DNA of 64,000 nucleotides from Cohnella lupini. GTDB lineage: Bacteria; Bacillota; Bacilli; Paenibacillales; Paenibacillaceae. Made by a program: the position numbers and the translations under genes. Below the pieces are notes generated by a model, which made no database searches, had not been told where the DNA came from, and saw nothing but the letters and a program-made list of their open reading frames with translations. Positions 62,477 through 64,000 of the stretch are shown in pieces; the stretch's first letter is position 1, and each line of letters starts with the position of its first letter. The stretch is from assembly GCF_003386205.1 (NCBI RefSeq), contig NZ_QRDY01000013.1:1-64000 (forward strand), read 5' to 3'.

Positions 62477-64000
62477 ATGAATACAAACACTAATCAGATA
62501 ACCGGAATTATAGATATCGGATCGAATACCGTTCGCTTGTCCGTATACCAACTAACCGATAACGGAGCCTACAGAGTCGTGGATCAGGGGCGCTGGCCCG
62601 CCCGTCTTAGCCAACGGATGGATAAGGACGGCTCATTGTTGACCGAAGCCATCGAAGAGCTCGCGGAGGTGCTCAGGCACTTCAGGAGAATCTGCGAGAA
62701 ACACGGGGCGGAGAATATCCGCGCGGTGGCGACGGCGGCGATTCGGCAAGCCGTGAATAGAAATGCCATTATCCGGCACCTATTCGAAGCAACCGGCATA
62801 GAGGTGGAAATATTGTCCGGCGAGGACGAAGCCCGAATCGGAAGCAGGGCCATGCTGAACAGTCTCAGCCTAACAGAATGCTTCGTCGTCGATATCGGCG
62901 GAGGAAGCACCGAAATCAGCTTGATCCGCGATAGAAAGGTTGTCCGGGCGGTTTCTTTTCCGATCGGATGCGTGAATACGACCGCTAAATACGCTATCGG
63001 GGACGGTCACGTTCCGCCAGCCTTGCTAGCGGACATCCAATCGGATGTTCGAAGGCTGCTCGGACGGGAGAAATGGATCTCGAAGCACCCGGGTCTCCCC
63101 CTCATTGGCCTGGGAGGCACCGTTCGCGCGTTAGCCAAGCTGCATCAGCGCGAATCCAATTATCCGTTTCCCCACCTGCACGGCTACCAATTGAGCATTC
63201 TCGACATCTCCTCGACGCTGGATCAACTGGCGGCGATCAACGTCGATCAACGGCGGAAGCTTCCGGGACTGTCCAAAGACCGGGGGGACGTTATCGTTCC
63301 CGGCCTCGCCATTCTATTAGGCGTGTTGCAGCAAACCCAAACTTCTCGGCTCGTCGTATGCGGCGCCGGATTGCGGGACGGATTGTTTTTCGAAACCTGC
63401 CTCCCTCATCATCGTCCGGACTCGGATGACTACGTGTTGGAAGAAAGCATTCGCAATCTTAGCGCATTATATCCGGTTGCTCCGGAAGAGCATCTTCAGC
63501 AGGTGCGGAGATTAGCATTGGCCCTGTTCGATCAATTAACGTCCGTCAAGCCGATGCCGATCGCCGATCGCCGTTTGCTCGAAACGGCCGCAAGATTGTT
63601 CCGGATCGGCGCCGTCATCGACTTCAACGACAGCGCGGACCATACTTTCTACATGCTTCTGCATACGCACTGGAACGGGTTAACCCATCGGGAAATGATC
63701 ATGACCGCAGCCATTGCCTCGTATCGCGGAGCCAATCCTCTGAGAAGGAAGCTCGCTCCATACAGACTTATGTTCGAGGAAGGGGATATCGAGGCCATCT
63801 CCAAGCTCGGCTCGTTGCTGCAGCTTGCCGCCGCGCTGGATCGAAGCGAATCCCAGGCGATCACTTCCCTAGAGCTTTCGTTCAAAGGTAACCAACTGCG
63901 ATTGATCGCCGACGCCGGGCACCCGCTCCCGGTGGAGCAGATGGAAGTGGAAAATTGCGTTAAGGAAATCAAAAAAAATTGGGGAATTACCCCCGAACTC
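62477..64000 (+). CDS. ppx: Ppx/GppA phosphatase (exopolyphosphatase), 3' end outside the window
   Basis: The frame is open from ATG 62477 (GCAGGAGGTCGATGAC upstream) to the window end, 508 codons. The N-terminal ASKHA fold has IIDIGSNTVRLSVYQL, the segment AVATAAIRQAVNR, VVDIGGGSTEISLI (phosphate 2) and LIGLGGTVRALAKLH. A C-terminal helical HD-like domain (from about residue 320; HTFYMLLHTHWNGLTHREMI) follows. Ppx removes terminal phosphates from polyphosphate; GppA acts on pppGpp. Which applies is not decidable here, but the nearby Pho genes favour polyphosphate. Confidence 0.9.
   Translation, partial: MNTNTNQITGIIDIGSNTVRLSVYQLTDNGAYRVVDQGRWPARLSQRMDKDGSLLTEAIEELAEVLRHFRRICEKHGAENIRAVATAAIRQAVNRNAIIRHLFEATGIEVEILSGEDEARIGSRAMLNSLSLTECFVVDIGGGSTEISLIRDRKVVRAVSFPIGCVNTTAKYAIGDGHVPPALLADIQSDVRRLLGREKWISKHPGLPLIGLGGTVRALAKLHQRESNYPFPHLHGYQLSILDISSTLDQLAAINVDQRRKLPGLSKDRGDVIVPGLAILLGVLQQTQTSRLVVCGAGLRDGLFFETCLPHHRPDSDDYVLEESIRNLSALYPVAPEEHLQQVRRLALALFDQLTSVKPMPIADRRLLETAARLFRIGAVIDFNDSADHTFYMLLHTHWNGLTHREMIMTAAIASYRGANPLRRKLAPYRLMFEEGDIEAISKLGSLLQLAAALDRSESQAITSLELSFKGNQLRLIADAGHPLPVEQMEVENCVKEIKKNWGITPEL

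Overview
The window looks like a chromosomal segment of a spore-forming Gram-positive bacterium of the Paenibacillaceae (Paenibacillus/Cohnella type). The evidence is an alpha/beta-type small acid-soluble spore protein, the sporulation protein YtaF, an S-layer (SLH) surface protein, strong AGGAGG ribosome sites, low-to-mid GC intergenic DNA, and the gene blocks citZ-icd-mdh, phoR/phoP and polA-mutM-ytaF-coaE-nrdR, which lie close together in Bacillus subtilis. Almost everything is transcribed from the minus strand. Assignments come from reading the sequence only; no database was searched.

Layout. 0.2-8.7 kb: a giant SLH-anchored protein with a PHP phosphoesterase domain, a decayed secreted-protein gene, a HupE/UreJ-like membrane protein and a WG-repeat protein. 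8.7-9.8 kb: tRNA-Ala(GGC), several terminators, a tRNA 3'-end duplication, a structured element and degenerate repeats. 9.8-16.6 kb: nrdR, ssp, a lytic transglycosylase, coaE, ytaF, mutM and polA. 16.8-20.5 kb: two cyclic-di-GMP proteins. 20.6-20.9 kb: a 51-bp hairpin repeat array. 21.1-35.7 kb: a phosphate supercluster with phoU, two pstB, pstACS, a LysR regulator, a second pstACS set led by a beta-propeller protein, a CBS/chemoreceptor-like protein, and phoX-tatA-tatC. 35.9-47.6 kb: a sugar-catabolic region with two Gfo/Idh/MocA dehydrogenases, a TIM-barrel isomerase, two ribose-type ABC ATPase/permease sets, one binding protein and two AraC regulators. 47.9-49.2 kb: a DUF559-type nuclease with a winged helix, directly followed by a second, larger array of the same hairpin repeat. 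49.2-62.1 kb: phoP, phoR, class I fumarase, YfbR-like nucleotidase, a second TIM-barrel isomerase, an isochorismatase-family hydrolase, a small lipoprotein, DUF2277, an MFS exporter, a small membrane protein, mdh, icd and citZ. From 62.5 kb to the window end: the 5' part of a Ppx/GppA phosphatase gene.

How it fits together. The phoR/phoP sensor-regulator pair and about 14 kb of likely target genes (two Pst transporters, PhoU, the Tat-exported phosphatase PhoX with its own TatA/TatC) occupy the same neighbourhood, and Ppx at the right end also handles phosphate polymers. PhoP-box-like 11-bp repeats with a -10 hexamer 20 nt downstream can be read in front of both pst units. The sugar region appears to be an independent carbon-use cluster with a cre-like site. 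The most unusual material is the two-locus 51-bp hairpin repeat family, one array of which abuts a probable nuclease gene of foreign appearance.
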